In this document: piece after piece, positions 23,216 through 38,129 of the stretch
Layout: each line of letters begins with the position of its first letter
Position numbering within the stretch: the first letter of the stretch is position 1
Assembly: GCA_964017045.1 (NCBI GenBank)
Contig: OZ024808.1
Span: 13,360,284 to 13,424,283 of the forward strand
Source of the DNA: Omphiscola glabra
Lineage: Eukaryota; Mollusca; Gastropoda; Lymnaeidae
Direction of reading: 5' to 3'
Length of the DNA: 64,000 nt
The notes under the pieces: model-generated
What the model saw: the letters and a program-made list of their open reading frames with translations, nothing else
What the model was told of the DNA's origin: nothing
The model's database searches: none
Made by a program: the position numbers and the translations under genes

Positions 23216-25080
23216 TTTAAACTATATAAAACTTGTCAATTTATATCCACAATAAATGAAAAAAACTCAAGTGGTTCTGAGTAAAGTGTTCATTTTGTGC
23301 CCAAGCCACTTTGTTATACTGCAGTACCCATGTCAAATCTTTGAGCCTCCGTGCCTCAGCCTCACACGTTTCTGTACACCAAGCTGCATTCAACCGTAAT
23401 CAAAACTTGAACCTAAAAGAAATAAAAAAAGTATCATCTGTGTCGATGTCGTGGTGGTATAAATAACGATGTGTACTTTTTGTTGGACTTGGACGTATTT
23501 ACATTAGCTATGTGTGCACGCGTTTGCCTACATAGGGCAAACAACCCCATCTTTAATATAGAGCACTGTCCAAAAGTTCTGAAATCAATAGTTTATCTGT
23601 TTAAGTTGAACTTGTTTGCAGAAGGGATCGATTTTTGATCTGAATTTAAAAGACGTCTGACTAAACAATTGTTAAGACTAAAAGACGTCACGTGTATTAT
23701 TTTATAGGAAGTCAGTTTTTCTTTAATTTTAATGTACTTTCTTAAAATAAAATGTTTTATCGTCTAAGATATTGAAAGCAAGCATCAAGAATAATCTAAT
23801 TAAATAAATGTCCGCTTATGTACACCGTCTACGCACCCTGAGGCTTCCTCTGTGTAGAGAAAATTGATTAACTATGACGTCATAAGCACATGGTTTGAAA
23901 CATTGTTTTTAAAAACATACCGTTTTAAACAGATACGTCCGCTAAAAGTTATATTATAAATATATATATATATATGTTTGAGTGTTTGAGTGTGTGTGTG
24001 TATGTGTGAATGAATTTGTGTGTGTGTGTGTGTGTGTGTGTGTTTGTGTGTGTGTGTTTGTTTGGGTGAGCAAAAATACCACGGATTAACTCGATGGTAA
24101 GGAGATCTCAATAACAATAACCTTAATGAAGTCGATTCTTGTAGTAGAGATTCCTCTTATGTTCCTAGCCCAAAGCCCTCACTGACAATACTTTTTTAAT
24201 ATTAATTCAGCCTAAAAGACCAAAGTCAGAAACACGGTGACTGTTAATTGATTTGTTTCACCTGGTTTTCCGGTTTATGTATTTGGAATGTTTGATGTGT
24301 TTAGTGAAAAGTGTTGTTTGGTGTCAACATTAATTGAGAAACTTTGTTGCAGTAATTGTTTTAATAAATAATTGCGAAATGTACAATGAGACACTTTGTA
24401 TTGAGTTTTCACAAACCTTTCGTACTGTAAAGGATGACAAGTGCAAGCGAATGTCTGATTCAGCATTATAATTATCTTGTCCTTCATTTTGTTTTAGCGG
24501 CGGTCCAGGTCGAAGATCCCGGTTCACGGCAATATGTAGGTTACAAAAGCAACACTACAAATTTTGATTCCTCAGACGATATTTTGAATTCATTGTGTAA
24601 GAACTCCGACAAAATTTAGGTTTAAAACATTGAATTTTTTTTTTGGCTGTGAGATTTCAAATCTGTTTGATAACCACTTAAAGTCTTCAAGCGACAGCTC
24701 TTCAGCGGTCTGAAATATTATTTTGAGCGATTGAGTCAAAGCTTCAACAAAAAAAAAAAACACTTGGATATTTTTAATTTTTTTCTTGATTTGTTGCTAT
24801 TTTCATTCAAGAAGCTTTTTTTTTTTTTTCAAAAGAAAGGCAAGTTTCTTTTCCCAAACAATCAAACGGTTGCATAAGTCACCCCCCCCCCCCAATCCGC
24901 TTAAAATAAGACACTTTGGATGTAACATCAATAACTAGGAGCAGTCTTTCCTTGCACACCCAGGCGTTCATCATTTAAAAATCGTGGCCAATAGAGCGTT
25001 ACGTCAAATTAGAACTGTTGTTTTATCTGCACACGGCTTCATCATACGTCACAACGCTTTTTCTCAGACCATGGTAATGC
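23216..25080. other. Spacer upstream of CTL2
   Basis: No genes recognised. It contains a (TG)n microsatellite at 23985-24062, poly-A and poly-T runs, and a GC-rich homopolymer near 24882. The small open frames at 24275-24620 have no recognisable features. Confidence 0.5.
23965..24062. repeat. TA and TG microsatellites
   Basis: (TA)n at about 23959-23973, followed by (TG)n to 24062 with short interruptions. Confidence 0.9.
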
Positions 25081-25112
25081 TGGTCTTGTTTATTTTATAT
25101 GTGTCATGTCTA

Positions 25113-25530
25113 GGTACACTGTGGCAATAGCTATATGGACATTTGCAGATACTGCGGCAACAGCTATATGGACTGTAGCAGAATCTGTGGCAATAGCTTT
25201 ATTGACATTTGCAGATACTGCGTTACAAGCTATATAGACTGTAGCAGAATATGTGGGAATAGCTATCTGGATTATTGCAGATACTTTGGCAATACTTATT
25301 TGGTTTTTTTGCAGACATGGTGGCAAAACTATATAGACTGTGCAGATTCTTTGACATTATATATATATATGAACTGTAGAAGATTCTGTAAAAATAGATA
25401 TATGGACAGTTGCAGACACTGTGGCAATAGCTATATGGATAGTTGCAGACACTGTGGCAATAGCTATATGGACTGTTGCAGACACTGTCGCAATAGCTAT
25501 ATGGACTGTTGCAGATACTGATAAAAACTA
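25113..25530. repeat. 33-bp minisatellite, about 12 copies
   Basis: GCAGATACTGTGGCAATAGC followed by TATATGGACTGTT. Because 33 is a multiple of 3, apparent open frames appear on both strands (25090-25326 minus, 25135-25521 plus). They are repeat artefacts. Confidence 0.92.
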
Positions 25531-26015
25531 CATTGCATCTTTTCGGAATATTCGTACCCAGATTAAAACAAGGATGAGTATTATCTATATTTTAAAGATG
25601 GTTTAATCTGATAGTTAAAATAGTAAAATTCTTACATTATAGTAATACATATATCTTAAAATGTGCACATCTCTGTGATAAAAGCAATGTTTACTCATCA
25701 TCCTAAACTTTAGTTTCTAAAACAGGGGATCTCAATTTTTCTTTCGTTCACTACCCTCTTTATGCCCCTAAATAAATTCAACCCAAGTGCCCATGTCTTT
25801 CCCATTATCAGCATTCTCTGAATGCAAGTAGTTACACATCTATGCTAAATAACTAAATTGCACAACGTAAATATGTTATAAGTTAAAATTTCATTAAATA
25901 AATTAAAGCTAAAAAAATTTGATCAAGTGATAACTGTTATATTTAGCAAAATTGTTTTGGACATCCAAAGTTATCTAGGGTCTTTTGTCCTGATTGATAT
26001 GAATGCGTGAGCTTG

Positions 26016-26017
<2 letters not shown>

Positions 26018-26063
<46 letters not shown>

Positions 26064-26243
26064 TAGTTAGTTAATGCGTTGTTTAAGCTCTCATAATAGA
26101 CAGTTTATCGATTATGTTAATAATTCTATTTACTTACATACAGTGGAGTATAGTTGGATGGTCTCTAAAAAATCAATTTTATGAACTATGTGAATGTTTT
26201 GTATTAAAAAGTTGTTTGGTGTAGAGAGTATATGTGTAGCTGA

Positions 26244-26301
<58 letters not shown>

Positions 26302-26302
26302 T
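26018..26302. repeat. Two TA microsatellites
   Basis: (TA)n at about 26018-26062 and 26236-26302. The counterpart in the second copy of the block is at 52525-52555 and is shorter. Confidence 0.9.
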
Positions 26303-27029
26303 TGGCTTTTGTGACGTATTTGGGTAAGGGGAAATAACGTGTTAGTTGGCGTTATGATTTGGATGATAGCAGTGATATAGGATTATATTTTTTTGGAGTT
26401 GTATTTCTCAGTGAAGAGACGTTTTTCTATAAAACATTGGTCTTTTAAGTAATTGTAACCTCTAGACAATAAAGCTTTTGAACTTGCAGTTTCGGATTTG
26501 TAGCAATCACCCTCCATAAAAACTGATTTGAGAATGAATCTAAGAACTTCATGACACATTCTTAAGCGCCCAACACAAATTATGCAACGGCAAAATAATT
26601 TTAAACATTACAATAATGAAAACTTTATTCACTCTATTTTCTCCATTTCCTAAGGTGTCACCTTAAATCAGCATCATTTTAAGATGAGGCAGCCCCACTT
26701 CTATTTCAACTGTAGCTGTCATGAGATATGATTTATCATTCAATCTTTGATCTTTATTTAAGAGAACTTAAAATTAAATTGCTTACGCTATGTTTCAAAT
26801 CGTCTTCAAGTAATACAAGAGCGTGAAGAAAAACAACCAAACCTAATGTTTAAACGTAAAATAATTCCTTATCTTTATCATCTGACGAAGACCAGCTAGG
26901 AATAAGTATTATAGGTAATTTCACAAAAGACTAAAATGCTCATGAAAGATTGAGAATTTGTAAACATATTTTTTTTAAACATTTTTTTTAAAGACTCATT
27001 TTTGAAGACAAGTTTAAACGCGCACACTT

Positions 27030-27540
27030 TTTTAGCCATCTCTAATAAAACTGACTTACTGCAACTTCGAGATCGTCTATCACAGCCTTTAACCTTCTCT
27101 AACAACACTGACTTACTGGAACTCTAAGACCATCCACCACAACTTTTAGCCTATCTAAAAACACTGACTTACTGTAACTATGTGGCCATTTTACCAGCCA
27201 CCATAACGTTTATCATCTCTAAAAACACTGACTGACTGGAACTCTGTGGACATTTTACCAGCCACAAACAATCTAACACAACGTTAAGTCATCTCTAACA
27301 TCACTGACTTACAGAACTCTCAGACCATCTACCACAACGTTTAGCATCTCTAAAACACTGACTTACTGGAACTCTCAGACCATCTACCACAACGTTTAGC
27401 CATCTCTAAAACACTGACTTACTGGAACTCTCAGACCATCTACCACAACGTTTAGCCATCTCTAAAAACACTGACTTACTGGAACTCTCAGACCATCTAC
27501 CACAACGTTTAGCATCTCTAACGACACTGAATTACAAGGA
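27030..27540. repeat. 57-bp minisatellite, about 8-9 copies
   Basis: ACTGACTTACTGGAACTCTC followed by an AGACCATCTACCACAACG segment and TTTAGCCATCTC. The homologous site at 53930-54040 has only about two diverged units, so the expansion followed the segmental duplication. Confidence 0.88.
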
Positions 27541-28657
27541 CCTTCACAGCGAACTTTTTGCAACTAATCATCGTCGGACACAAACAAACACACTCAACAA
27601 AGAAAACATACACACTGTTTTATTGTTTGTTTTTTAATTTCAATCAATGGCAAAGGACAAATTAACAAAGGTATTCAACAACCACATTCCTCGGCACATG
27701 TCTAATTAGGTTGCAATTAATTTTTGTGTTTGTTTCACTTTAACACTAAAGTTATTACATGAGTAAATACACGTAAACAATTATATTTATTCATTTATAA
27801 ATATAGTCACACTGCCCTTTATATAATAAGATGAAGGGATTTTGAAAGTTAAACAACTCAGTATTGTCAAAATTTAATTTAAAATTACAAAATTTTGTAT
27901 CTTTAAAATACTTTTTTTTCTGTTTTTTTTTTTACATCTCACCTGCGGATGAAAGTTAATTTAGTAGACAAAAAAAAAGAAACCTCATACTTATACTGCA
28001 CAGCCTTGACTGATCTTTGTGATAGCCAAACACAAGCCACTTAATTTTTTTTCTTTTAACGTTTACTTTCCAAATTTCAGACTATACTTTAAAAAAAAAA
28101 AAAAACTTTATGTATTAAGGGAATCAACCATTCCAGAAGCAGGTCTTGGTCAGTCAGTAGGATACATTATAATTTTGTTTTTTATTTTATGTTTTCAAAT
28201 GACACCAGTAAATACATACATACGTTCAGACTTAGCCTCATATACATGGGTGGAGGTGTACTTACTTTTATGTGGGGGTTTTTCAGTGTTTTTTGGCGTT
28301 AGTTATTTTGAGCAAAAATTCCAGGAACTACCATTTGTTAAGAAACTTTAGATCTGTTATACAAAGGTCAAAGAAATAAGGAACACAATTTGAAAGACGT
28401 TTGACATCAAACAGAGAAAGAACACAATGTAAGAGACATCTGACAAGGAAAAAAAACAACATAAAAAGTATATTTAACTTCTTTATTAATTTTAAAAAAA
28501 AAAAATTATTTGATTTTTTTATTTTAAAAAAAAATGAGAAGAAAAAATATAATAACTATCGCATTTTCATTTTCTTTTTAGAAATAACTAATTGAAATGT
28601 TTCTCTACTTTTGTTACCAAACTGCGAAATTTCCTTTCTGATTGTTTTTAAATTGTA

Positions 28658-29350
28658 TTATTCAGTACTCTGACATGCTTCTTCACAAGATGGTATCTCA
28701 AACTTGCACCCTTGCTGGCAAGTATTTTGCATTGCTGAGTCCATGATATCTCTGCAACCTAGAAAGAAGAGACTCAATATTTTTTAAGTAGATGCCAGCA
28801 TTATATTGTCAATCTTTGTTAATAAAGTACACTCATCTGATCTTTCAAATGGTAATTGGGGAATATACACTATTTTTTAGAGCTGTCTATAACATGTATA
28901 CGTTAAATAATATATTTAATTTTATTTTCTCCATGAATTACATTTTCAGTTATTAAAAAAATAAAAAATAATGACTGTACACATGACGGCAGCCATTAAT
29001 TTTTTTCCATCGAAGTTTGATTTCAGTGACAATAAAAAATTATTTACTTCCAAATTTACATAATAACAATCAAGAAAATATAGAATAATTTTGTTTGTTT
29101 GTATTTTCAATTATTTCAAAATGGGTTAAATACTTATTAATATTATTGTAGTTCCAAAAAATCAAACATTTCTAGTGGCATAATTATGGTGTATTTTGTA
29201 ATAGATTACATGCAGAGTTGAGTGGTAATACTAACCTATCTGGCAGTCGCTAAATGGACCATTGCATTGTCTGATACAGTTTTCCTTTTGGTTTTTCAGT
29301 GACAGAACACTCAGCGCGAACAACAAAGAAAGTAGGATTCTCAACATCAT
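28658..29350 (-). CDS. CRP-A: secreted CX3C-rich peptide, intact (71 aa)
   Basis: Two coding exons, 29236-29350 and 28658-28758, join in phase 1 (donor ATAG|GTTAGT, acceptor CTTTCTAG|GTTGC) to give 71 residues. Residues 1-17 (MMLRILLSLLFALSVLS) are a clear signal peptide. The mature part of about 54 residues has eight cysteines at 25, 29, 36, 40, 52, 56, 63 and 67, spaced C-x3-C-x6-C-x3-C-x11-C-x3-C-x6-C-x3-C: two identical CX3C-x6-CX3C halves, with the intron falling in the codon just before the fourth cysteine. An AG acceptor (TTATAACAG) lies 8 bases before the start codon, so a non-coding first exon exists; its homologue is at 32742. AATAAAG on the minus strand near 28483 is a likely poly-A signal. 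The cysteine spacing suggests stacked helical hairpins. I do not recognise the family, and function (defence, venom-like, pheromone or other) is unknown. Confidence 0.8.
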
Positions 29351-29404
29351 TTTGTTAACTGTTATAACATAAAGAATTCCAAATGAATGTACAAATGAGT
29401 ACAC

Positions 29405-30108
29405 CCACATTTAAATAGCAGGTGTAGTATACAAATACATGTGTGTACACTCACATGTCAATAGCAGGTGTAGTATACAAATACATGTGTGTACACTCAC
29501 ATGTCAATATCAGGTGTAGTATACACAATACAAGTGTGTACACTCACATGTCAATAGCAGGTGTAGTATACAAATACATGTGTGTACACTCACATGTCAA
29601 TAGCAGGTGTAGTATACAAATACATGTGTGTACACTCACATGTCAATAGCAGGTGTAGTATACAAATACATATGTGTACACTCACATGTCAATAGCAGGT
29701 GTAGTATACAAATACATGTGTTTACACTCGCATATCAATAGCAGGTGCAGTATACACAATACATGTGTGTACACTCACATGTCAATAACAGGTGCAGTAT
29801 ACAAATACATGTGTGTACACTCACATGTCAATAGCAGGTGCATTATACAAATACAGGTGTGTACCCTCACATGTCAATAGCAGGTGCAGTATTCAAATAC
29901 ATGTGTGTACACTCACATGTCAATAGCAGGTGTAGTATACAAATACATGTGTTTACACTCGCATATCAATAGCAGGTGCAGTATACACAATACATGTGTG
30001 TACACTCACATGTCAATAACAGGTGCAGTATGCAAATACATGTGTGTACACTCACATGTCAATAGCAGGTGCATTATACAAATACAGGTGTGTACACTCA
30101 CATGCCAA
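29405..30108. repeat. 46-bp minisatellite, left part
   Basis: About 15 units of TGTGTACACTCACATGTCAA plus TAGCAGGTGTAGTATACAAATACA-like sequence; some have one extra base. The run of variant units at about 29675-29890 is repeated at about 29905-30108, a higher-order duplication. The array resumes at 32460 after a LINE. Confidence 0.92.
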
Positions 30109-32459
30109 CATAAAAACATCCACAAGATAACATGGGTATCCCCGGACAACAAAACGCAAAACCAAATAGACCACATATGCATTAACAAAAAATTTAGAAA
30201 GTCTCTACAAGATGTACGAGCAAAACGAGGAGCAGATGTCGCATCTGATCATCATCTTGTTTGGGCAAGACTAAAGTTAAAGTTGAAGAAGAACTGGGAA
30301 CCGCCAACTGTTATGCGAACAAAATTCAACGTAGCACTTTTGGTAAATGAGCAGAAAAGAGAGGAATTCAGTGTTACCTTAAGGAATAAGTTCCAAGCGC
30401 TGGAAGACCAAACAGAAGATGACCAAGTAGAACATAAATGGCAAAACATAAAGTCGTCTGTAACATCCACTTGCCAAGAAGTTTTAGGATCAGTGAAACA
30501 GAAACACAAAGACTGGCTCTCAATCAACACACTGCAAAAAATAAAAGAGAGAAAAGAAATGAAAAGTTTAGTTAACAGCAGCCGCACCAGGGCGGAGAAA
30601 ACAAAAGCGCAATAGAAATATAAAGAAGCAAACCAAAAAGTAAAAAACAGCATTAAAAAAGATAAGAATGCCTACATAGATGGCCTAGCATCAACAGCAG
30701 AAGAAGCAGCCAAGAAGGGCAACCTGAGAGAGCTCTACGATATAACAAGAAAGCTGTCAGGGCGATACAAAAGGCCGGAGAGACCTGTCAAAGATAGAGA
30801 AGGTAGATCAATAACAGAAAGGAAAGAGCAACAAAAAAGATGGGTGAAATACTTTAAAGAACTATTAAACAGACCCCCACCCACAGACACACCAGACATA
30901 CAACCAGCAAATGAAGACTTACAAATAGAAGAAAGCGCCCCAAATAGGGAAGAAATAGCTCTGGCCATCAAGCAGCTCAAATTAGGGAAAGCACCGGGAC
31001 CGGACAACATCACAGCAGAGATGATGAGAGCTGATATAAATACAATAGTCAACATGCTGCACCCTCTGTTTGAAAAGATATGGGAAGAAGAGAGAGTTCC
31101 AAATGATTGGAAAGAAGGATACCTCATCAAGATACCAAAGAAAGGGGATCTCAGCAATTGTGCAAATTACAGAGGAATCACACTGCTGTCCATACCAGGA
31201 AAGGTCTTTAACATAATTATTTTGAATAGAATGAAAGACCAGGTCGACATGCAGCTACGAGATCAACAGGCTGGATTCCGCCAAAACAGATCATGCACAG
31301 ATCAAATTGCAGCACTGAGAATCATTGTAGAACAATCCATCTAATGGAACTCCCCTTTATACATAAATTTTATAGACTACGAAAAGGCCTTTGATAGCCT
31401 GGACCGACAAACATTGTGGAAACTTCTTCGGCACTATGGAGTACCAGGGAAATTAGTCAGGATTATTCAGAGCTCTTATGAAGAAATGACATGCAGGGTG
31501 GTCCACGAAGGTAGACTCACAGATGCCTTTACAGTCGAAACAGGAGTCAGACAAGGATGCCTCTTGTCGCCATTTCTATTCATCCTTGCCATTGACTGGA
31601 TAATGAAAAAATCCACAGACAAAAAAAGGAATGGGATACAGTGGACACTCTGGGAACAACTGAATGACCTAGACTTTGCAGATGACATTGCACTTCTGTC
31701 CCACAACCAGCAACAAATGCAGGAAAAAACAAAAGATGTAGCCACCTTTTCATCACAGCTCGGACTTAATATAAATAAAAGCAAGACGAAAATCATGAAG
31801 GTGAACTCATCCAACCAAGAGCATATCTGTCTGGAAGGAAAGGCACTGGAAGAAGTGGAGTCCTTCAATTACTTAGGCAGCACCATAGACACAAACGGCG
31901 GATCCGACGCAGACGTGAGGTCTAGAATTGGAAAAGCTAGATCAGCATTTGTGTTATTAAAGAAAATATGGGAGTCGAAGCAGCTGAAACTTCAAACCAA
32001 AGTCAGAATCTTTAATACAAATGTCAAAACAGTCCTACTTTATGGAGCAGAAACATGGAAAACATCAGCGAGCATTACACAGAAAGTGCAGACATTCATA
32101 AACACATGCCTTAGAAAGATCCTTAACATCAAATGGCCAAATACCATCACCAACAAAGATCTATTAGAAAGGACATACCAGGTGCCCGTTGATCATAAAG
32201 AAAAGATGGAGGTGGATTGGGCATACTCTGAGAAAACCCCCAGATAGCACCACCAGACAATGTCTAACATGGAATCCACAGGGAAAAAGAAAGAGAGGAA
32301 GACCTAAGAATACATGGAGACGTGAACTAGAGACAGACACCCAAAATATGGGATACAACTGGAAGCAATTGGAAAGGAAAGCACAGGACCGGGATGAGTG
32401 GAAAATTCTTGTGGACGGCCTATGCCCCAGACGGGGTAAAAAGGCATAAGAAGAAGAAG
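30109..32459 (+). mobile_element. LINE, 5'-truncated, inserted into the 46-bp array
   Basis: One plus-strand frame runs from the C-terminal end of an AP-type endonuclease (QIDHICI, GADVASDHHLVWARL) through a full reverse transcriptase: GKAPGPDNITAEMM, IPKKGDLSNCANYRGITLLS, QAGFRQNRSCTDQI, FIDYEKAFDS, GVRQGCLLSPFLFILAID and FADDIALL (31675-31698), then LGLNINKSKTKIM. It closes with a basic [17 protein letters not shown] tail and ends at about 32447-32449. Breaks are a TAG at 30613-30615, a TAA at 31342-31344 and one frameshift near 32188, so the copy is inactive but fairly young. An (AAG)n tail follows. An approximate 15-bp direct repeat ACACTCACATGYCAA flanks it (30094-30108, 32460-32474), ambiguous because the target is itself repeated. 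Confidence 0.92.
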
Positions 32460-32552
32460 ACACTCACATGTCAATAGCAGGTGCAGTAATCCAAAATACA
32501 TGTGTGTACACTCACATGGCAATAACAGGTGCAGTATACAAAATACATGTAA
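32460..32552. repeat. 46-bp minisatellite, right part
   Basis: Two further units (ACTCACATGTCAATAGCAGG and ACTCACATGGCAATAACAGG) that continue the array interrupted by the LINE. Confidence 0.9.
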
Positions 32553-32741
32553 CAAGAATCAAATTTATCATAGTATTCTTTAACGGTCAAAAGGACATAT
32601 CTGTTTTTTGTCGTTGCATAGGTGTTCAGCAGAGAGAGTCAGTGTGTAAAGGTTGGTAGGGGCCGCTACTCGGTATTCAGCAGTGCGAGTCAGTGTGAAA
32701 ACAAAATTATAATAAAATGCAAAGTGGACACATTTTCTTAC

Positions 32742-32815
32742 CACTTTTCGGTCCGTACTGGTGTTTTTTGTTTTTTGTGTAGGTACACTATATGCAGGAC
32801 TGAAGAATAGCTAAA
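32742..32815 (-). other. Probable non-coding first exon of CRP-A
   Basis: The minus strand reads CAGTACGGACCGAAAAGTG followed by donor GTAAG. Near-identical exon ends with the same donor occur at 56862 (upstream of CRP-D) and 42488. There is no ATG inside. The transcription start was not located; the upper limit is approximate. If correct, the LINE and 46-bp array lie inside intron 1 of CRP-A (29359-32741). Confidence 0.5.
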
Positions 32816-33089
32816 CGTCTTTAAGTGCGATGTCACTATCAAATATCTAGTTAGTCTTATTTATTGGGACACAATGCTTTGGCAATGTTAAATACGCCTT
32901 TTGAAAAACATGATTTGGAAGACAAAAATACTGATTTTGTTCAGGATTTCAATACAAACTTTGTATTTGCAGATACAAAAGATTTTTTTACGCTCAACAT
33001 GTTTCAAGCAATAAATACTCAATTTAACAGTGCAAAGTTAATACACAATAGCTCTTCACATTATGTTTAAGATCTCTTACTCCACTGCT

Positions 33090-33355
33090 ATTCGGGCAGT
33101 CATTCCCAACACTGTTATTGGACAGTCATTCCCAACACTGTTATTTGGGCAGTCATTCCCAACACTGCTATGTGGGCAGTAAATCCCAACACTGCTATGT
33201 GGGCAGTCATTCCCAACAATGCTATTTGGGCAGTCATTCCCAACAATGCTATGTGGGCAGTCATTTCAACACTGTTATTTGGGTAGTCATTCCCAACACT
33301 GTTATTTGGGTAGTCATTCCCAACAATGCTATTTGGGCAGTCATTCCCAACACTT
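33090..33355. repeat. 27-28-bp minisatellite, about 10 copies
   Basis: CAGTCATTCCCAACACTGTT followed by ATTTGGG. The homologous site (57195-57330) has only 3-4 decayed units. Open frames on both strands here are artefacts. Confidence 0.88.
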
Positions 33356-33666
33356 GAGTCGGGGGGGGGGGTATGGGGGCAAATGAGCAGAAGACAACAC
33401 AAAAAGTATATTTTAATTCGTTATTTTCTATTTTAATAAAATTGTTGGTATTTAATTTATTTAAAAAAAATAATTAATAATAATAAAGAACTAGTAATTT
33501 TTTAATTGTATTATTTAGGAAAAAAAAAGAATCTTAATTTCCATATCTTATAGCAATATATAAATTTCTATTTCTGCTATAAAAATTTAAATTTTCTTTT
33601 CTTCCAACAAAATATAAATTACCATTTCGGCTATCAAAACCTAGTGCAATAATTCTTTATGTGATG

Positions 33667-37091
<3,425 letters not shown>

Positions 37092-37119
37092 ATTTTTCTT
37101 GAATGACAAAACTGAAAAA

Positions 37120-37750
37120 AATAATGCTACGAATAAAATTGAGATATACTTAAATTCATTTTTCAATTCAAATAGCTCTCATATGTTTTATGTTTAAAGT
37201 ATTGATTTTAAAAAATTAAAAAGTGTGTAAATTCTTTCAACCGTAACCATATTGCGGTGAAGAGTTAACAAAAAAAATTGCTTTAGTTCTAATAAGATTG
37301 TGTCAGATTTCTTCGGGCAGGTACATCCTCCGAGATGGTGAGGTTCGTGTTCTGATCCATTTGACCATCTGTTTCGTTCGATTTCACTGTGTTAGGTTTT
37401 TGCTCAGTTGGAACAGAATTCTCCCAAATATTTGAATGCTATTTTTATAGGAATTGGGGGAAAAGACCGCTAATAATCAGAAGATAATCTTAAAAGCGGT
37501 TGAAAGATAATCATGAGTGGTTTAAATGGGAAACATTTTTGTAATTAAAATGTTAGTAGGAATGTTCCTTGAAGTTTCTAGGTTTTATAAAAGAAACGCT
37601 CATATTGTCCGAAGGCAGTATTTTGCCCACTCTCAAGGGTATGAGAATCACTGGTTGCAAGTTTGGGGCTACATAAAAATTATGTTCAGCCGAAAGACCT
37701 TCAAGACCTTATGTCGATGATGGGCGAGAGGGTATATGTATATGAGGTGT
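37120..37750. other. Spacer upstream of CRP-B coding exon
   Basis: No supported gene. The open frame at 37526-37720 has no recognisable motif. A patch at 37590-37700 may belong to the gypsy remnant that follows, but I cannot show it. Confidence 0.4.
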
Positions 37751-37753
37751 GAG

Positions 37754-38062
37754 GAGAGAGAGTGGTGGTTGTGCCATAGTCAGAGAGAGTGGTGGTTGTG
37801 CCATAGTCAGAGAGAGTGGTGGTTGTGCCATAGTCAGAGAGAGTGGTGGTTGTGCCATAGTCAGAGAGAGTGGTGGTTGTGCCATAGTCAGAGATAGTGG
37901 TGGTTGTGCCATAGTCAGAGAGAGTGGTGGTTGTGCCATAGTCAGAGAGAGTGGTGGTTGTGCCATAGTCAGAGATAGTGGTGGTTGTGCCATAGTCAGA
38001 GATAGTGGTGGTTGTGCCATAGTCAGAGAGAGTGGTGGTTGTGCCATAGTCAGAGAGATTGG
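37754..38062. repeat. 27-bp minisatellite, 11 copies
   Basis: GAGAGTGGTGGTTGTGCCAT followed by AGTCAGA, with GAGATAG variants. Because the unit is a multiple of 3, both strands show about 110-codon open frames, which are artefacts. Confidence 0.95.
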
Positions 38063-38129
38063 ATTATATTTAAGGTGACTATTGTTGTGTTTCTGTGCTC
38101 CGTTTCACATATTGTAAAGCAGTATTCTT

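Larger units (their letters stand above)
25790..29358. repeat. Segmental duplication block, copy 1 (part a)
   Basis: Collinear with 52105-56275. Shared landmarks in order are CCCATTATCAGCATTCTCT, the TA microsatellite, GGAGGGTGATTGCTAC (minus), GACCAGCTAGGAATAAGTAT, CTAATCATCGTCGGACACA, the CRP exons and the acceptor before their start codon. Copy 1 carries more 57-bp units; copy 2 carries extra insertions near 53170-53640, 54205-54480 and 55645-55815. Confidence 0.9.
32555..33360. repeat. Segmental duplication block, copy 1 (part b)
   Basis: Collinear with 56360-57420. Shared blocks include GTCGTTGCATA, GTCAGTGTGTAAAGGTTGG, CTTTTCGGTCCGTACTG-like sequence and GTGCGATGTCACTATCAAAT. Confidence 0.88.

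Noticed and set aside
28019..28351. 110-codon plus-strand frame with hydrophobic stretches
   Set aside because: It lies downstream of CRP-A on the opposite strand, has poly-K from poly-A, and is not conserved as a frame at 54880-55180.
30252..31868. Minus-strand open frames over the LINE
   Set aside because: Antisense shadows of the reverse transcriptase reading frame on the plus strand.
37709..38078. Paired open frames on both strands (MAQPPLSLT repeats / GGCAIVRES repeats)
   Set aside because: 27-bp minisatellite, a multiple of 3, open by composition on both strands.
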